Below, one piece after another: positions 1-9,561 of a DNA stretch of 64,000 nt. The stretch is from Leptospira abararensis. GTDB taxonomy: Bacteria > Spirochaetota > Leptospiria > Leptospirales > Leptospiraceae. The stretch spans positions 62,001 through 126,000 of the forward strand of contig NZ_JAFFPR010000060.1 of NCBI RefSeq assembly GCF_016918735.1, read 5' to 3'. How positions within the stretch are numbered: position 1 is the first letter of the stretch; each line of letters begins with the position of its first letter. The translations under genes and the position numbers were made by a program. The notes under the pieces were generated by a model. That model was not told the DNA's origin and made no database searches. It saw only the letters and a list, made by a program, of their open reading frames with translations.

Positions 1-846
1 TTGTAATGAACCCAAGTGGCCTTCTCTTCCTGCTCCAATCCGAATTTCTGAATCTGGATTGACCAAACGAAATACCGACAAAACACGAATACAAAATTCA
101 GGAGTGAGTGACGACTTCTGGATGGCATGGCCTTTGATAGGAATAAAAAAGTTAACAGGAATCGAAATCACACCAAGTCGTTTGAGTTCAAATGCGACTT
201 GCACGAGATCTTTCAGTTCTTCGCCCATTCCAACAATGATTCCAGAACAAAGTCCAATATCAGCTTCTTTTGCCGCCTCTAATGTTGTTAGCCGATCTTT
301 AAAAGTATGTGTAGAACAAATTTCATTGTATTTGGATTCCGATGTGTTGAGGTTATGGTTGTACCTATCAAGACCTGCATCTTTCAAAACTCTTGCTTTT
401 TTTGCGTCCAAAATTCCTGCAGACAAACAAACCTTCATCCCCAACTCTCCATTGATTTTGGAGATGGTCTCTGCCAGTTTATCCACAGCTTTGTCAGTGG
501 GACCTCGACCCGAGGTGACCATACAAAATCGGTAGGCACCGTTGTCTTTCGCACGTTTCGCATCTTCCCAAATCTCTTCGGGTGACTTCAAAGAATACTC
601 TTGGATTCCTGAATCTCCTCCCTTTCTTTGGGCACAGTAGCCACAATCTTCAGGGCAGTAACCATTTTTGATATTATCTAATATATGAATGCGAACACGA
701 TTGGTATAATAACGATTTCGTTCTTCCGCTGCCCGAGCGACAACCGACAGCAAGTGAGTTTTTCCTTCTAGGATTTCCAGGGCTTCCGCTTCCGTAATTA
801 AGGACGGAGCTGAAGATAATGTTTTTTCTTGGACTTCTGCAATCAT
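1..846 (-). CDS. bioB: Biotin synthase (partial, 3' end outside window)
   Basis: Radical-SAM enzyme that inserts sulfur into dethiobiotin, the last step of biotin synthesis. The ATG at 844-846 opens an uninterrupted frame of 282 codons that runs off position 1. The radical-SAM cluster CPEDCGYC supplies Cys64, Cys68 and Cys71; further on are YNHNLNTSE and, near the edge, [11 protein letters not shown], all typical of BioB. Full-length enzymes have roughly 320-350 residues, so only the C-terminal tail is missing. It is the third gene of bioD-bioA-bioB, 63 bases after bioA. No clear Shine-Dalgarno precedes the ATG; instead two short hairpins fill the gap. Confidence 0.95.
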   Translation of the reverse strand, partial: MIAEVQEKTLSSAPSLITEAEALEILEGKTHLLSVVARAAEERNRYYTNRVRIHILDNIKNGYCPEDCGYCAQRKGGDSGIQEYSLKSPEEIWEDAKRAKDNGAYRFCMVTSGRGPTDKAVDKLAETISKINGELGMKVCLSAGILDAKKARVLKDAGLDRYNHNLNTSESKYNEICSTHTFKDRLTTLEAAKEADIGLCSGIIVGMGEELKDLVQVAFELKRLGVISIPVNFFIPIKGHAIQKSSLTPEFCIRVLSVFRLVNPDSEIRIGAGREGHLGSLQ

Positions 847-850
847 GAGA

Positions 851-899
851 ACAGGTTTCGGGCTGTGGGAACCTGTGTAAACGAAGAAAATCTCTTCGT
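851..899 (-). promoter_or_regulatory. Two hairpins in the bioA-bioB gap
   Basis: Reading leftward, ACGAAGA/TCTTCGT (893-899 with 881-887, 5-base loop) is followed by ACAGGTT/AACCTGT (870-876 with 851-857, 12-base loop). The second ends four bases before the bioB ATG, where an SD would normally lie. They could stabilise the mRNA, process it, or restrain bioB translation. No U-tract follows either stem, so they do not look like a strong intrinsic terminator. Confidence 0.45.
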
Positions 900-909
900 A
901 TATTTAGTC

Positions 910-2232
910 TCAATCTGATTCGGGAAAACTAAGGAGAGTTTGCTCCAAAGCTAAAAAAATTTGGTCGAGCGACTGGTCTGAAATTGTATAGGGAGGAGTG
1001 ATATAGATGGTGCGACCAAGGGGTCTCAATAGGACACGAAATTCTTTCATTTTTTCACGAATTTGTTTTCCGATCGGGTTCAAATATTCATCTTCAGCGA
1101 TGGTTTCCTTATATTCGAAGGCAAAGATTCCTCCCATGACTCGCAGATTTTGAATTCGTTTTCCCAAGGATTTTTGGAATGGTTCTACTCGCTTTTGTAA
1201 TGTTTCTTCCAGTTTTTTGACTTGGCCAAGTCCTATCTCTTGTAAAAGTTTTACAGACGCATAACCGACGCTACATGCAAGTGGATTTCCCGTCATAGTA
1301 TGTGCATGAAAAAAAGCACGATACGGATCTTTGGATAAAAATTGTTTATAAATGAATTCCGAGACAAGTGTGGCACCAAGTGGCATCATTCCCCCTGTAA
1401 GGCCTTTAGCCATCACAAGAAGATCTGGTTTTATTTCCGCCTTTTGGTAAGCAAACCCCTCTCCAAGCCTTCCCATTCCTGTAAAGACTTCATCGAAAAT
1501 AAGAAGGGTATGGGTTTTTGTGGCCAACTCTCTTAGTTTAACGAGAACCTTTTTATCATAAAACAACATTCCATTGGCACCAAATACCAATGGTTCAATC
1601 ACGATTCCCACATAATCTTTTTGTTTGATTTCCAATTCTAAATCATCTAAGCATTCCGTAGAACAACTGTTTGCTAACTTTCCCCAGGGACAGTTCATAC
1701 AATTAGGAGCGGTAAATTCTTTGGTAGGAAATCTGAGATCGGAAAAGATTCGATTGAAGTAATTTTTTCCAGAAACATTCATAGCACCAATGCTATCCCC
1801 ATGATAGGAGTTGGAAAAAACAAGAAATTCAGATCTTGGCTTTAGGTCTGGATGGTTTTGGTAGTATTGGATCGCAAGTTTTAAAGCAATTTCAACCGCA
1901 TTAGATCCGTTATCCGAATAAAAAACTTTATGAAAATCGAAGTTTGTTAGTTCCAATAAAGCTGTAGATAAAGATTCTGCTGGAGGATGGATATGACCTG
2001 CAAGCATAATATGATCCAACACCTCGATTTGTGTTTTGAGTGCAGATACTAACTTAGGATGACGGTGGCCAAAAATCATTGTCCACCAGCTAGCGATGGC
2101 ATCAATCCAAGTATTTCCTTCGGAGTCTGTAACAAACTCAGCTTCCGCTTTAATAATATTAAGTAAAGTTTCTCCCTCTTCTTGGATGGTCAGAGGAACC
2201 CAGGTATGTATTTGGATGGGATTAAGTTTCAT
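910..2232 (-). CDS. bioA: Adenosylmethionine-8-amino-7-oxononanoate transaminase
   Basis: PLP-dependent class III aminotransferase that uses S-adenosylmethionine to aminate KAPA to DAPA in biotin synthesis. The frame contains the substrate-side SWW motif (about residues 48-50), the PLP aspartate in FDEVFTGMGR (D247) and the Schiff-base lysine in VMAKGLTGG (K276). The cysteine-rich stretch around CMNCPWGK is also seen in Gram-positive-type BioA. The open frame extends 25 codons upstream into bioD, but the start giving MKLNPIQIHTWVPLT at 2230-2232 fits the family length (440 aa) and leaves an 11-base overlap with bioD, suggesting translational coupling. Confidence 0.93.
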   Translation of the reverse strand: MKLNPIQIHTWVPLTIQEEGETLLNIIKAEAEFVTDSEGNTWIDAIASWWTMIFGHRHPKLVSALKTQIEVLDHIMLAGHIHPPAESLSTALLELTNFDFHKVFYSDNGSNAVEIALKLAIQYYQNHPDLKPRSEFLVFSNSYHGDSIGAMNVSGKNYFNRIFSDLRFPTKEFTAPNCMNCPWGKLANSCSTECLDDLELEIKQKDYVGIVIEPLVFGANGMLFYDKKVLVKLRELATKTHTLLIFDEVFTGMGRLGEGFAYQKAEIKPDLLVMAKGLTGGMMPLGATLVSEFIYKQFLSKDPYRAFFHAHTMTGNPLACSVGYASVKLLQEIGLGQVKKLEETLQKRVEPFQKSLGKRIQNLRVMGGIFAFEYKETIAEDEYLNPIGKQIREKMKEFRVLLRPLGRTIYITPPYTISDQSLDQIFLALEQTLLSFPESD

Positions 2233-2914
2233 CTTCGGGATTGAGCAGAGTATCGATGACATTTCGATCTGCATCAAAATGTTCCTTGGAAAAGGAAATA
2301 AATGCACTTGGAGATAATTTTTGCTCTGGAAAGTTAGTTACCCCCAAACAAGGTGCACCACCTAACCTTTGAATGGTTTCTGCATTATCAGTTTGTAATG
2401 AGTTTTTGGGTCCCACCAAATAGAATCCGAGTACGGGAACAAACCGTGCAGTTAGTACATCTAAAGTGAGAAGTGTATGATTGATGGTTCCAAGTTCAGT
2501 AGATCCAATCACAATCACTGGTAGGTTACTTTCTTGAATCCCCTTGATGGCAAGGTAATCCCCTGTCCAAGGAACAAAAACCCCACCGGCACCTTCGATC
2601 AGTGTATTAGTTTTTCTTTCTTTGGTAACAAGACTAAGCAGCGATTTGGGATCTAAAATTTTCCCTTCCTGTCTGGAGGCATAATGTGGACTTGCGGGAG
2701 TCGAAAATTCGTAAACAGGTTTCAGAAAGAACGAATCGGGTAGATCCACTGTTTTTTGGACTAATTCTGTATCGCTCAGTCCAGAAAGCCCCGTTTGAAT
2801 CGGTTTCCAATAACGAAAGCCATAACTTTCTGCATACTTGGCCATAAAAAGACTCGAAAAAAAAGTTTTCCCTATATCCGTTCCGGTTCCTGCAACGTAA
2901 AAAGCTTGGCCCAT
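2222..2914 (-). CDS. bioD: Dethiobiotin synthetase
   Basis: ATP-dependent carboxylase that closes the ureido ring of dethiobiotin from DAPA. The N-terminus reads GQAFYVAGTGTDIGKTFFSS, the family P-loop GTxTxxGKT. An IEGAGGVFVPW stretch follows, matching the EGAGG motif of the family. The ATG at 2912-2914 is preferred to a TTG three codons upstream; neither has a convincing SD. It is the first gene of the leftward biotin cluster, divergent from the gene at 2974. No bioF is present in the window. Confidence 0.93.
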   Translation of the reverse strand: MGQAFYVAGTGTDIGKTFFSSLFMAKYAESYGFRYWKPIQTGLSGLSDTELVQKTVDLPDSFFLKPVYEFSTPASPHYASRQEGKILDPKSLLSLVTKERKTNTLIEGAGGVFVPWTGDYLAIKGIQESNLPVIVIGSTELGTINHTLLTLDVLTARFVPVLGFYLVGPKNSLQTDNAETIQRLGGAPCLGVTNFPEQKLSPSAFISFSKEHFDADRNVIDTLLNPEDET

Positions 2915-2973
2915 ACGGATCAAGTTTTATCAATTCTTGGCCCCGTCTATCCGATTTATATAGGAGAGGCTCT

Positions 2974-3495
2974 ATGCAACTTCCCCTTTGGAAATCCATT
3001 CTCAAACGTGACGAAAACCCGATTACGGAGATTTCACATTTTTTACGCGAAACTGCTATCTTCGAAGGTATGTCTCGCAGGACTTTACGTGAGGTCGCGA
3101 GGCTTATCCACAAACGTAAGTATTACGCTGGAGAAACCATTTTCTACCAAGGCCAAGCCGGAACTGGAGTCTATCTAATCTTACAAGGAAAGGTGGAAAT
3201 TTTCTCAGAGAGAGAAGGTGTTACTTTAAAGCTCGCCGAACTAGAGAAAGGTGCTTTTTTTGGAGAACTTGCCCTCTTTCAAGATTTTCCAAGGTCAGCC
3301 ACTGCTGTGGCACTTGTGGATTCCATTCTACTAGGGTTTTTCCAACCAGAATTAAAAACTCTTTTAGAAACCAAACCAAGAGTCGGGAACGATCTTCTGT
3401 TAAGTTTTGCATCCATCATTGCCGATAGACTTCGCAAAACAAACGATACACTAGAAGCTGCTTACTTCAAAAGCAAAAAAAATAAAACCAAATGA
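2974..3495 (+). CDS. Cyclic nucleotide-binding domain protein
   Basis: Single-domain protein of 173 residues with a CRP/PKA-type cyclic nucleotide-binding fold: YYAGETIFYQGQAGTGVYLILQGKVEIF followed by the phosphate-binding cassette FFGELALFQDFPRSATA (about residues 92-108). No DNA-binding helix-turn-helix follows; the C-terminus is a short lysine-rich helix. It may therefore act through a partner. SD AGGAGAGG lies just before the ATG. Its stop overlaps the start of the AI-2E-family permease in ATGA, so the two are co-translated and may work together. The ligand is not determinable from sequence. Confidence 0.85.
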   Translation: MQLPLWKSILKRDENPITEISHFLRETAIFEGMSRRTLREVARLIHKRKYYAGETIFYQGQAGTGVYLILQGKVEIFSEREGVTLKLAELEKGAFFGELALFQDFPRSATAVALVDSILLGFFQPELKTLLETKPRVGNDLLLSFASIIADRLRKTNDTLEAAYFKSKKNKTK

Positions 3496-4550
3496 ATTTA
3501 AAAGAATTCAATCTATCATCGCTTATCTTAAGAAGTGCTTTTTTTGGTCTCATTGCACTTACCGTTTTAATTGGAGTTGTGGGAGTCAAATTTTTAGCGA
3601 TCCCGCTACTCATTTCAGGAATTCATTTTTATATCTTTCATGGTATTGTAGATTATTTTGAATCAAGAGGGATTCATCGGGCAATTACAACCATTGCCAT
3701 CTTCTCCGTTTTGATTGCCGTAGCTTATTGGTTTTTAGCTTTTTACTTACCAAATCTTTTTGAAAAGGTGCAACCTATTGTATCTGAATGGTCAACCAAG
3801 ATGGATGATCCCAACTTTCAGTTATTAGATTTTAATAAACTTCCCGTTGTTTCCCAAAATCCAGAGCTGTGGAAAAAAATCATTAATCCTGAAGAAGTTG
3901 CAAAAATGGCAACAAGCAATTTGGAAGAATTTTTACGAGGGCTTGTTGTGATGATTCCAACATTTATTAGTTGGATGATTATCATTCCTATCATTAGTTT
4001 CTTTTTATTATTGGATGCGAATTTAATTTATAAAACCGTGATTAGCTTTATCCCCAATCGATTTTTTGAAATGTTTCTTATGGTGTTCTATCGAATGAAC
4101 CAACAGATCACTAGTTACTTAAAAAGTTTGGTGATCCAGTGCGGGATTATGGCAATTGTTGCTTCCGTTGGTTTTTATATTGTAGGAGTAAAATTTTTTA
4201 TTCTCTTTGGAGTATTTTTGGGTGTAGCCAATTCCATTCCTTACCTTGGACCACTCATTGGCGCCATTCCTCCCATTTTATTTTCTATCATCTTCCCTGA
4301 AATGTCGCCTTCCATTGGTTCCATTGCCTCTGTCGTAGTAGTGGCTCAATTGGTGGATAATGCCATAGTCCAACCTGTTGTCATTGCCAATGCGGTTTCT
4401 CTCCATCCACTGGCGATTATGATTGGGATTGCTGTAGGAGGAAACTTTTTTGGGATCTTCGGAATGTTACTCGCCATTCCCGTATTATCTATCCTCAAAG
4501 TAACGATTGGAATTCTTTACCATGCATTGAAAGAACACCAAATCATTTAA
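3492..4550 (+). CDS. AI-2E family transporter (permease)
   Basis: Inner-membrane protein of 352 residues with about eight hydrophobic segments, matching the PF01594 family (YdgG/TqsA/PerM-like). The C-terminal half contains the conserved pattern of small and proline residues, ANSIPYLGPLIGAIPPILFS followed by VDNAIVQPVVIANAVSLHPLAIMIGIAVGG. Members export diverse small molecules or ions, and AI-2 transport should not be assumed. It is translationally coupled to the cyclic-nucleotide-binding protein, suggesting nucleotide-responsive control of the permease (inference). Confidence 0.85.
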   Translation: MNLKEFNLSSLILRSAFFGLIALTVLIGVVGVKFLAIPLLISGIHFYIFHGIVDYFESRGIHRAITTIAIFSVLIAVAYWFLAFYLPNLFEKVQPIVSEWSTKMDDPNFQLLDFNKLPVVSQNPELWKKIINPEEVAKMATSNLEEFLRGLVVMIPTFISWMIIIPIISFFLLLDANLIYKTVISFIPNRFFEMFLMVFYRMNQQITSYLKSLVIQCGIMAIVASVGFYIVGVKFFILFGVFLGVANSIPYLGPLIGAIPPILFSIIFPEMSPSIGSIASVVVVAQLVDNAIVQPVVIANAVSLHPLAIMIGIAVGGNFFGIFGMLLAIPVLSILKVTIGILYHALKEHQII

Positions 4551-4606
4551 TTTATCTCAGCGAAAAAATATATAGATTAAAAAAGATTACAAATGTTTTT
4601 CTAATT

Positions 4607-5521
4607 TCATTCTTCTCTTTTGTTCCACTTACCCATTTCTGAAAACACAATTCCGAAAAGGGTAAGGCCGGAGCCAATCGCTCCAACAGTTTCCAATCTT
4701 TCACCTAATATCAAATAAGCGAGAAAGAAGGAAAACACTGGCTCCAAGCTATAGAGTAATCCCGCTCTTGCCGGCGGAACTGCTTTCTGGTATCTGGCTT
4801 GAATCTGAGTTGTGAAGATGGTAGCAAAAACGGAGGTATATAAAATCCCGATCCAAAATTTCAAATCAAACTGAATGGAAATAGATTGGTTTAAAAAGAA
4901 AGATTCTACTGGGAATAAAGTTGTGGAAACAATCGCAATGAGAAGGATCTCAAAGGAAACAAGAATCTGCGTGGGTATTTTTTTACTAAAAATATCGATA
5001 AGGATGATGTAAATTGCAAAGAAAAAAGCCCCAATCAGAGTGAGTCCATCACCAAACCCAAACCCTAGAGAAGCAGTGATCTCTGCGTAAGACTTTCCAT
5101 TTTGTGAAATCAAAAACAAACCCACTACAACAATGAGAACAGCAACCCAAGTGCGTAGTGATGGTAACTTTCGTTCGATCAAAATTTGTAACAAAGGCAC
5201 AAACACTACATAAGCACCGGTCATAAAACCTGACTGTGTGGCAGTGGTATAAACAAGACCAATAGTCTGAAAGGCATATCCCAAAAGAGCAGAACAAGCT
5301 ACAAAGAATGCGGGCAGGATATAGTCCCACCTTCGGTTTGCTTTTGAAAACAAAGTCTTACGGTAAAGGAGTAAGGTAATGATTCCGGCGAGCCAAAATC
5401 GAACCGCTAAAAATAGGAAGGGGGGCACCGAATCGAGTGCAAGTTTGATGACCACAAAGGTTCCACCCCAAAGAATGGCCGCAATCACCAAAAAGAGTTC
5501 CGGAGTGAAGATCCTGGACAT
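4607..5521 (-). CDS. EamA/DMT family transporter
   Basis: Inner-membrane drug/metabolite transporter superfamily protein of about 304 residues with ten predicted transmembrane segments. Both halves carry the EamA pattern: AAILWGGTFVVIKLALDSVPPFLFLAVRFWLAG near the N-terminus, and AGLLYSLEPVFSFFLAYLILGERL near the C-terminus. The open frame extends 29 codons upstream, but the ATG at 5519-5521 (MSRIFTPELF) matches the usual family N-terminus. It converges on the AI-2E gene and diverges from the gene at 5565. The substrate is unknown. Confidence 0.85.
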   Translation of the reverse strand: MSRIFTPELFLVIAAILWGGTFVVIKLALDSVPPFLFLAVRFWLAGIITLLLYRKTLFSKANRRWDYILPAFFVACSALLGYAFQTIGLVYTTATQSGFMTGAYVVFVPLLQILIERKLPSLRTWVAVLIVVVGLFLISQNGKSYAEITASLGFGFGDGLTLIGAFFFAIYIILIDIFSKKIPTQILVSFEILLIAIVSTTLFPVESFFLNQSISIQFDLKFWIGILYTSVFATIFTTQIQARYQKAVPPARAGLLYSLEPVFSFFLAYLILGERLETVGAIGSGLTLFGIVFSEMGKWNKREE

Positions 5522-5564
5522 ATGAGCCAATCTCAAAGGAAGAAAGGTCCAGAGCAAGGAAAAG

Positions 5565-6776
5565 ATGAATTGGAAATTTAGAATCCGAAAACCGCAAACC
5601 GGAACCACTCTCAGTTGGGAGATTTATTTTCCACCAGGCACTGCCACACAAGTTGGCGAAAAAATCAAAGAAATTTTGAGTTCCGTGCCATTACCAAACC
5701 AACCGGAACCAAGTGTTCGGGTATTTTCAGAAAAAATTAAATTAGAAAACACAAATTCTCATCAAATCACCTATCTTTTGTTTCATGGTCTCTTTTTACG
5801 CGATATACGACTTATCATAGCAAGAACAAAGGATTGGGATAGTTCTGCTGACGCACGGGAAGAAGAATGGGACAGGATTCTAACAGAGGCAGTCACAATC
5901 GCAAAACCTTTATTTACTGATCCTAATATAAAATTTTACGAAATTAAAGAGAACTTACATATCAGTTATTTTGAAGATGAAATCACTGTTTCTCTCTCGA
6001 TACTTGGAGAACCAGGTTACAAACGGGGAATCAAAGCCACCTTCCCAACAAGTGCACCTGTACCCGAAGACTTGAGCCAAATTTTAATCCAACAATGTTT
6101 TGATATCTTTTTCGTGCCTAAGCAAGATGTAGCAGCGCTGTACATTCCATTTGCAGGCACATTGACATTTGCTACCGAATGGGCATTACAATCAGAAAAA
6201 ATTCCGCTCTTAGCATTACCAAGAAAGTTTCTTTTCCAACAAATGGTTTTGTTTCCAGAAAAATCATTGGATCATTATAGGAAAAAGCAGAAAGAAAGTT
6301 TGGCTTCCAGTTCTTATTCCACACCCATTGTCATCCAAGACACTGATCCTGCTTTAGAAAGTTATTGGTTAGAGGAATTCAAACGATGGAGACAATTGAT
6401 TCAAGTCAACAATTGGGATCATAGTATTTCCGACTTTTTTAGAACTTTTCCTGTTTTGCCAGAAACTGACGGAGAAACCTCTCATTATTTTTTACCGCTA
6501 AATCCACCTTACGGACTTAGAAAAAATGAAAGGACAGAATCGGAAGAAAAACTCTATTCTAAAATCGGGAAACGATTGGAAGAACTGTTGCGACTCACCA
6601 AAAATCGTCCCAAACTTATTGGATTTATACTTTGCCCCACTGAAGAAAAATGGAGCGACTGTATGCGAGAACTAAGAAACTTCTCTAAAAAAACAATCCA
6701 TGTCACGCATGGCGGAATCGACTTGCGAGTATTATACTTTCATTCGGAGGGGAAAGTTGAAAGACGTACAAATTGA
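5565..6776 (+). CDS. RlmL/THUMP-type methyltransferase relative with degraded SAM motif
   Basis: 403-residue protein not obvious at first sight. Its middle follows the COG0116 (RlmL/YcbY) layout: [17 protein letters not shown] resembles the conserved SGEPLHKRGYR segment, then [16 protein letters not shown] sits where the family has DPFCGSGTxxIEAAL, and [11 protein letters not shown] matches the NPPYGER catalytic motif. The motif I Asp and the central Gly are replaced (I and L), so SAM binding may be weakened. SD AAGGAAAAG precedes the ATG at 5565. Its 3' end overlaps ung by 20 bases. It could be a divergent rRNA guanine-N2 methyltransferase or an inactive homologue. Confidence 0.6.
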   Translation: MNWKFRIRKPQTGTTLSWEIYFPPGTATQVGEKIKEILSSVPLPNQPEPSVRVFSEKIKLENTNSHQITYLLFHGLFLRDIRLIIARTKDWDSSADAREEEWDRILTEAVTIAKPLFTDPNIKFYEIKENLHISYFEDEITVSLSILGEPGYKRGIKATFPTSAPVPEDLSQILIQQCFDIFFVPKQDVAALYIPFAGTLTFATEWALQSEKIPLLALPRKFLFQQMVLFPEKSLDHYRKKQKESLASSSYSTPIVIQDTDPALESYWLEEFKRWRQLIQVNNWDHSISDFFRTFPVLPETDGETSHYFLPLNPPYGLRKNERTESEEKLYSKIGKRLEELLRLTKNRPKLIGFILCPTEEKWSDCMRELRNFSKKTIHVTHGGIDLRVLYFHSEGKVERRTN

Positions 6777-7422
6777 ACCCGGATGGAAAGAAGTCCTACA
6801 ATCAGAGTTTAGAAAACCCTACTTTTCTAACTTACGGGAATGGGTCAGAAGTGAATACAAATCCAAGACGGTTTACCCTCCGGCAAAATTAATCTTCAAT
6901 GCTTTTGACTCCTGTCCTTTTGATAAAGTAAAAGTAGTTATCCTTGGTCAAGACCCTTACCATGGACAAGGCCAAGCCCATGGCCTTTGTTTTTCTGTGA
7001 ATGAGGGGGTCCCTTTCCCCCCTTCCTTACAAAATATCTTTAAAGAAATTGCAGACGACTTACAAAAACCTATCCCTAAAACCGGGGACTTAACTCGTTT
7101 AGCAAACCAAGGTGTTCTACTTCTCAATGCAACCCTCACTGTCCAAAAAGACAAGGCAGGATCTCATCAAAACAAAGGTTGGGAAGAGTTTACAGACGCT
7201 ACCATCCGAATTTTGGCTGAGAAAAAATCAAACATCGTGTTTTTATTATGGGGATCCTTTGCCGGAAAAAAAGAAGGACTTATTCCACCAAACAAACATT
7301 TGGTCCTAAAGTCACCACATCCATCACCATTATCTGCTTATCGAGGATTTTTAGGTAATAAACATTTTTCTAAAACTAACGAATATTTACTCTCAAAAGG
7401 ATTAGAACCCATTGACTGGTAA
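6757..7422 (+). CDS. ung: Uracil-DNA glycosylase
   Basis: Removes uracil from DNA, starting base excision repair. Family-1 motifs are all present: [18 protein letters not shown] with catalytic Asp66, [24 protein letters not shown], and [13 protein letters not shown] carrying the catalytic His. The TTG at 6757 is chosen because a GGAGG SD (6746-6750) sits six bases upstream and the resulting 222 residues match the family; the open frame itself extends 19 codons further. It overlaps both neighbours (20 bases upstream, 11 downstream), implying an operon from 5565 to 8595. Confidence 0.96.
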   Translation: MKDVQIEPGWKEVLQSEFRKPYFSNLREWVRSEYKSKTVYPPAKLIFNAFDSCPFDKVKVVILGQDPYHGQGQAHGLCFSVNEGVPFPPSLQNIFKEIADDLQKPIPKTGDLTRLANQGVLLLNATLTVQKDKAGSHQNKGWEEFTDATIRILAEKKSNIVFLLWGSFAGKKEGLIPPNKHLVLKSPHPSPLSAYRGFLGNKHFSKTNEYLLSKGLEPIDW

Positions 7423-8299
7423 CGAAAGAAAAGGATATTTCTTTGTTTTTTTGACAGGGGTATTTTTTGCTCTAGAAGTCATTGGGTTCAAAGAAATTTT
7501 CAGAAAGTACAATACAGAACCGGAAATTGCCGCACTCTTTGGAGTAGGTTTTGCATTTTTTTTTGTTACACCTTATTTTCTCAGCTCTAAAAAACGAAGA
7601 GCGAAGGTAATCATTACCGTTAGGCGAGATGGAATCATCCTTATCCTGGGAACAATTTCCAATGCCATTGGTATTGTTTTATATTACTATGCACTCAAAC
7701 AAACAGATTTGGGTCCGGCCGCAATCCTTATCAAAACAACTGTATTGTATAATGTAATGCTCGGAGTTTTATTCCTCGGGGAAAAACTAAAGATGATGGA
7801 AGTTTTTGGAATCGTCCTTGCGATTATTGGAATCTATATGATTTCTACATTAGAAGGACAAATCAAAATTCTATCTGCCTTTTGTATTTTACTCAGTGCC
7901 TTTCTCTTTGCGATCCAAAGTTATATGATTAAAAAATATGTTCCTGAAATTTTAGGCCTTGAATATGCATATTTACGACTTTTCCTTTTGAGTGTATTTT
8001 TCTTTCTCTACTCTTTGTGGATTTGCAGCTTTCAAATTCCAGACCTTTCTATCATTGTAGCCCTTGGGTTGTTCTCTCTTCTCGGCTATTTTTTAGGACG
8101 AGCCTTTTACTTTGAAGCACACAACTATTTACCCATAAGCAAACTCAACGCAACCTTACTTGTAGAACCTATCTTTTTAATGTTTGTGGGGATTCTGTTT
8201 ATGAAAGAACCCATCGACAGCCAAAAACTTGCAGGTGCAGGGCTAATCCTTACGGGACTTTATCTGATTGTATTTCATAAACAAAGGTTAAAACCATGA
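7412..8299 (+). CDS. EamA/DMT family transporter
   Basis: Second drug/metabolite transporter-type membrane protein in the window, 295 residues with ten hydrophobic segments; the EamA pattern is visible in [45 protein letters not shown] and again in the C-terminal [20 protein letters not shown]. The start is a TTG at 7412, preceded by AAGGA, overlapping the end of ung; there is no ATG near the N-terminus. Its stop overlaps the start of the next gene in ATGA. Substrate unknown. Confidence 0.8.
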   Translation: MTGNERKGYFFVFLTGVFFALEVIGFKEIFRKYNTEPEIAALFGVGFAFFFVTPYFLSSKKRRAKVIITVRRDGIILILGTISNAIGIVLYYYALKQTDLGPAAILIKTTVLYNVMLGVLFLGEKLKMMEVFGIVLAIIGIYMISTLEGQIKILSAFCILLSAFLFAIQSYMIKKYVPEILGLEYAYLRLFLLSVFFFLYSLWICSFQIPDLSIIVALGLFSLLGYFLGRAFYFEAHNYLPISKLNATLLVEPIFLMFVGILFMKEPIDSQKLAGAGLILTGLYLIVFHKQRLKP

Positions 8300-8595
8300 G
8301 AGAACTTCCAAAAAACCTTACTGATTCAGAAATTCAAAATATTCTGGAAACCTATGAAGGTTGGGAATTAGACACCAAGGAAACTATTTCCTTTTTTGCC
8401 TTTCAGAAGGAATTTAAAAACTTTAAAGAGGCTTTTGGATTCATCACAAAACTAGCATTTATTTCTGAAAAATTAGACCACCATGCAGAAATTTGGAATG
8501 AATACAACAAAGTACGACTAAAACTTTTCACCCATGAAACAAACGCTCTCACCACAAGAGACAAGGATTGGATCACTCAATTAATGGAGGAGTGA
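8296..8595 (+). CDS. Pterin-4a-carbinolamine dehydratase
   Basis: 99-residue PCD/DCoH-family enzyme that dehydrates 4a-hydroxytetrahydropterin, recycling the pterin cofactor of aromatic amino acid hydroxylases. The active-site region KLDHHAEIWNEYNKVRLKLFTH matches the family pattern with paired histidines, followed by ALTTRD. Start overlaps the upstream EamA gene (ATGA). No aromatic amino acid hydroxylase gene lies in the window, so its physiological partner is not shown. Confidence 0.92.
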   Translation: MRELPKNLTDSEIQNILETYEGWELDTKETISFFAFQKEFKNFKEAFGFITKLAFISEKLDHHAEIWNEYNKVRLKLFTHETNALTTRDKDWITQLMEE

Positions 8596-8602
8596 GGGCA
8601 TA

Positions 8603-8637
8603 AAAAAAGCCGGGGTTGGAATCCAACACCGGCTTTT
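8603..8637. terminator. Bidirectional intrinsic terminator
   Basis: A-run, stem AAAAGCCGG (8605-8613) paired with CCGGCTTTT (8629-8637); the loop side can also pair as TTGGA/TCCAA. It lies between convergent genes (8595 and 8659) and has A/T tracts suitable for both directions. The same GCCGG-type stem recurs at 47199-47226. Confidence 0.85.
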
Positions 8638-8658
8638 GACTTATCAGTAAAGAACTGA

Positions 8659-9561
8659 TTAAATCTCGATTTTGTAACCTACGCGGTAAGTTTGTCCACC
8701 GATAACCACTGGGTATGCAACCCAAGGGGCAAGAGCAGAAGCTCCACCAATAGATTGAACTCCACCAACTCCCATTCCTGCGGAAAGGATAGTTTCAAGT
8801 TCAAAGAAAAGGTGACCTTTGTCAGTGATTTTAGTTTGAGCACCAACTAACCAGTTTAAGCCGATTCCGCTTGCACCAAAACGAACGTTTTCTTTGTGGA
8901 CTCCTGGGTTTGGAGCGTCACCAAGTAGTGATCCTCCTGATCCAAGAAGACCTGGAGCAAAAGTTTGAAGTCCTGGGTTGTTGATAGTTCCAGAAACTCC
9001 CCACCATCCTTGGAAGTAGTTCACACCACCACCGATGTAAATCGCTGTATCATTTGCAGCGTTATACAATTTAATACCTAAGTAAGTAGGAACAGTCCAA
9101 GCAGTGTAATGCCACTCTTGGTCTAACCATTTGTAACCCATTACAGTGGAAGATGTATCACCACCAGAGATTTTAGTAGTGTAGTTTACGTTGATTCTCC
9201 AAAAAAGGCTATTGATTCCAAAAACCCCTTCTTTTTCGTAACCTACGTTTACGTTTCCTCCAACCATAGCTCCATTAGTTTTTGCACCAATAGCCCCACC
9301 AGTGGTCCTCTTTAAGCTGATCAATGTATTTTCTGCATAGATTGCTTTTTGAGGAGTTCCATAAGGTTGACCTGCACCATCGAGTCTTGGTCTTCCAGAA
9401 TCTAGACCATCTTTAGTGATAGTTCCGCCGAGTTGAGCAAGGTCGAATTGCATACCAAGACCGACCATAAAATAAGAACGAGGACCAGATTGTGCGCTTA
9501 AGCTACCAGCTAAGCACAAAAGTAAGAACCCCAGCATTCCAAAACGTAGAGATTTCAGCAT
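8659..9561 (-). CDS. ompL1: OmpL1 outer-membrane porin
   Basis: Transmembrane porin of the leptospiral outer membrane. After a signal peptide ending near LAGSLSAQ come stretches matching remembered OmpL1: QFDLAQLGGTITKDGLD, RTTGGAIGAK then GAMVGGNVNVGYE, KISGG, KENVRFGASGIG, and ITDKGHLFFELETILSA, ending with the YPVVIGGQTYRVGYK strand. Alternating amphipathic strands fit a beta-barrel. The ATG at 9559-9561 has the SD AAGGAGT and gives 300 residues; an in-frame extension upstream is not needed. Compared with remembered pathogen OmpL1, the loop after KDGLD looks shorter. This gene is the clearest genus marker in the window. Confidence 0.9.
   Translation of the reverse strand: MLKSLRFGMLGFLLLCLAGSLSAQSGPRSYFMVGLGMQFDLAQLGGTITKDGLDSGRPRLDGAGQPYGTPQKAIYAENTLISLKRTTGGAIGAKTNGAMVGGNVNVGYEKEGVFGINSLFWRINVNYTTKISGGDTSSTVMGYKWLDQEWHYTAWTVPTYLGIKLYNAANDTAIYIGGGVNYFQGWWGVSGTINNPGLQTFAPGLLGSGGSLLGDAPNPGVHKENVRFGASGIGLNWLVGAQTKITDKGHLFFELETILSAGMGVGGVQSIGGASALAPWVAYPVVIGGQTYRVGYKIEI

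Noticed and set aside
59..913. Plus-strand frames and an alternative minus frame inside bioB
   Set aside because: The bioB frame on the minus strand is intact with its radical-SAM motifs; the others are shadows.
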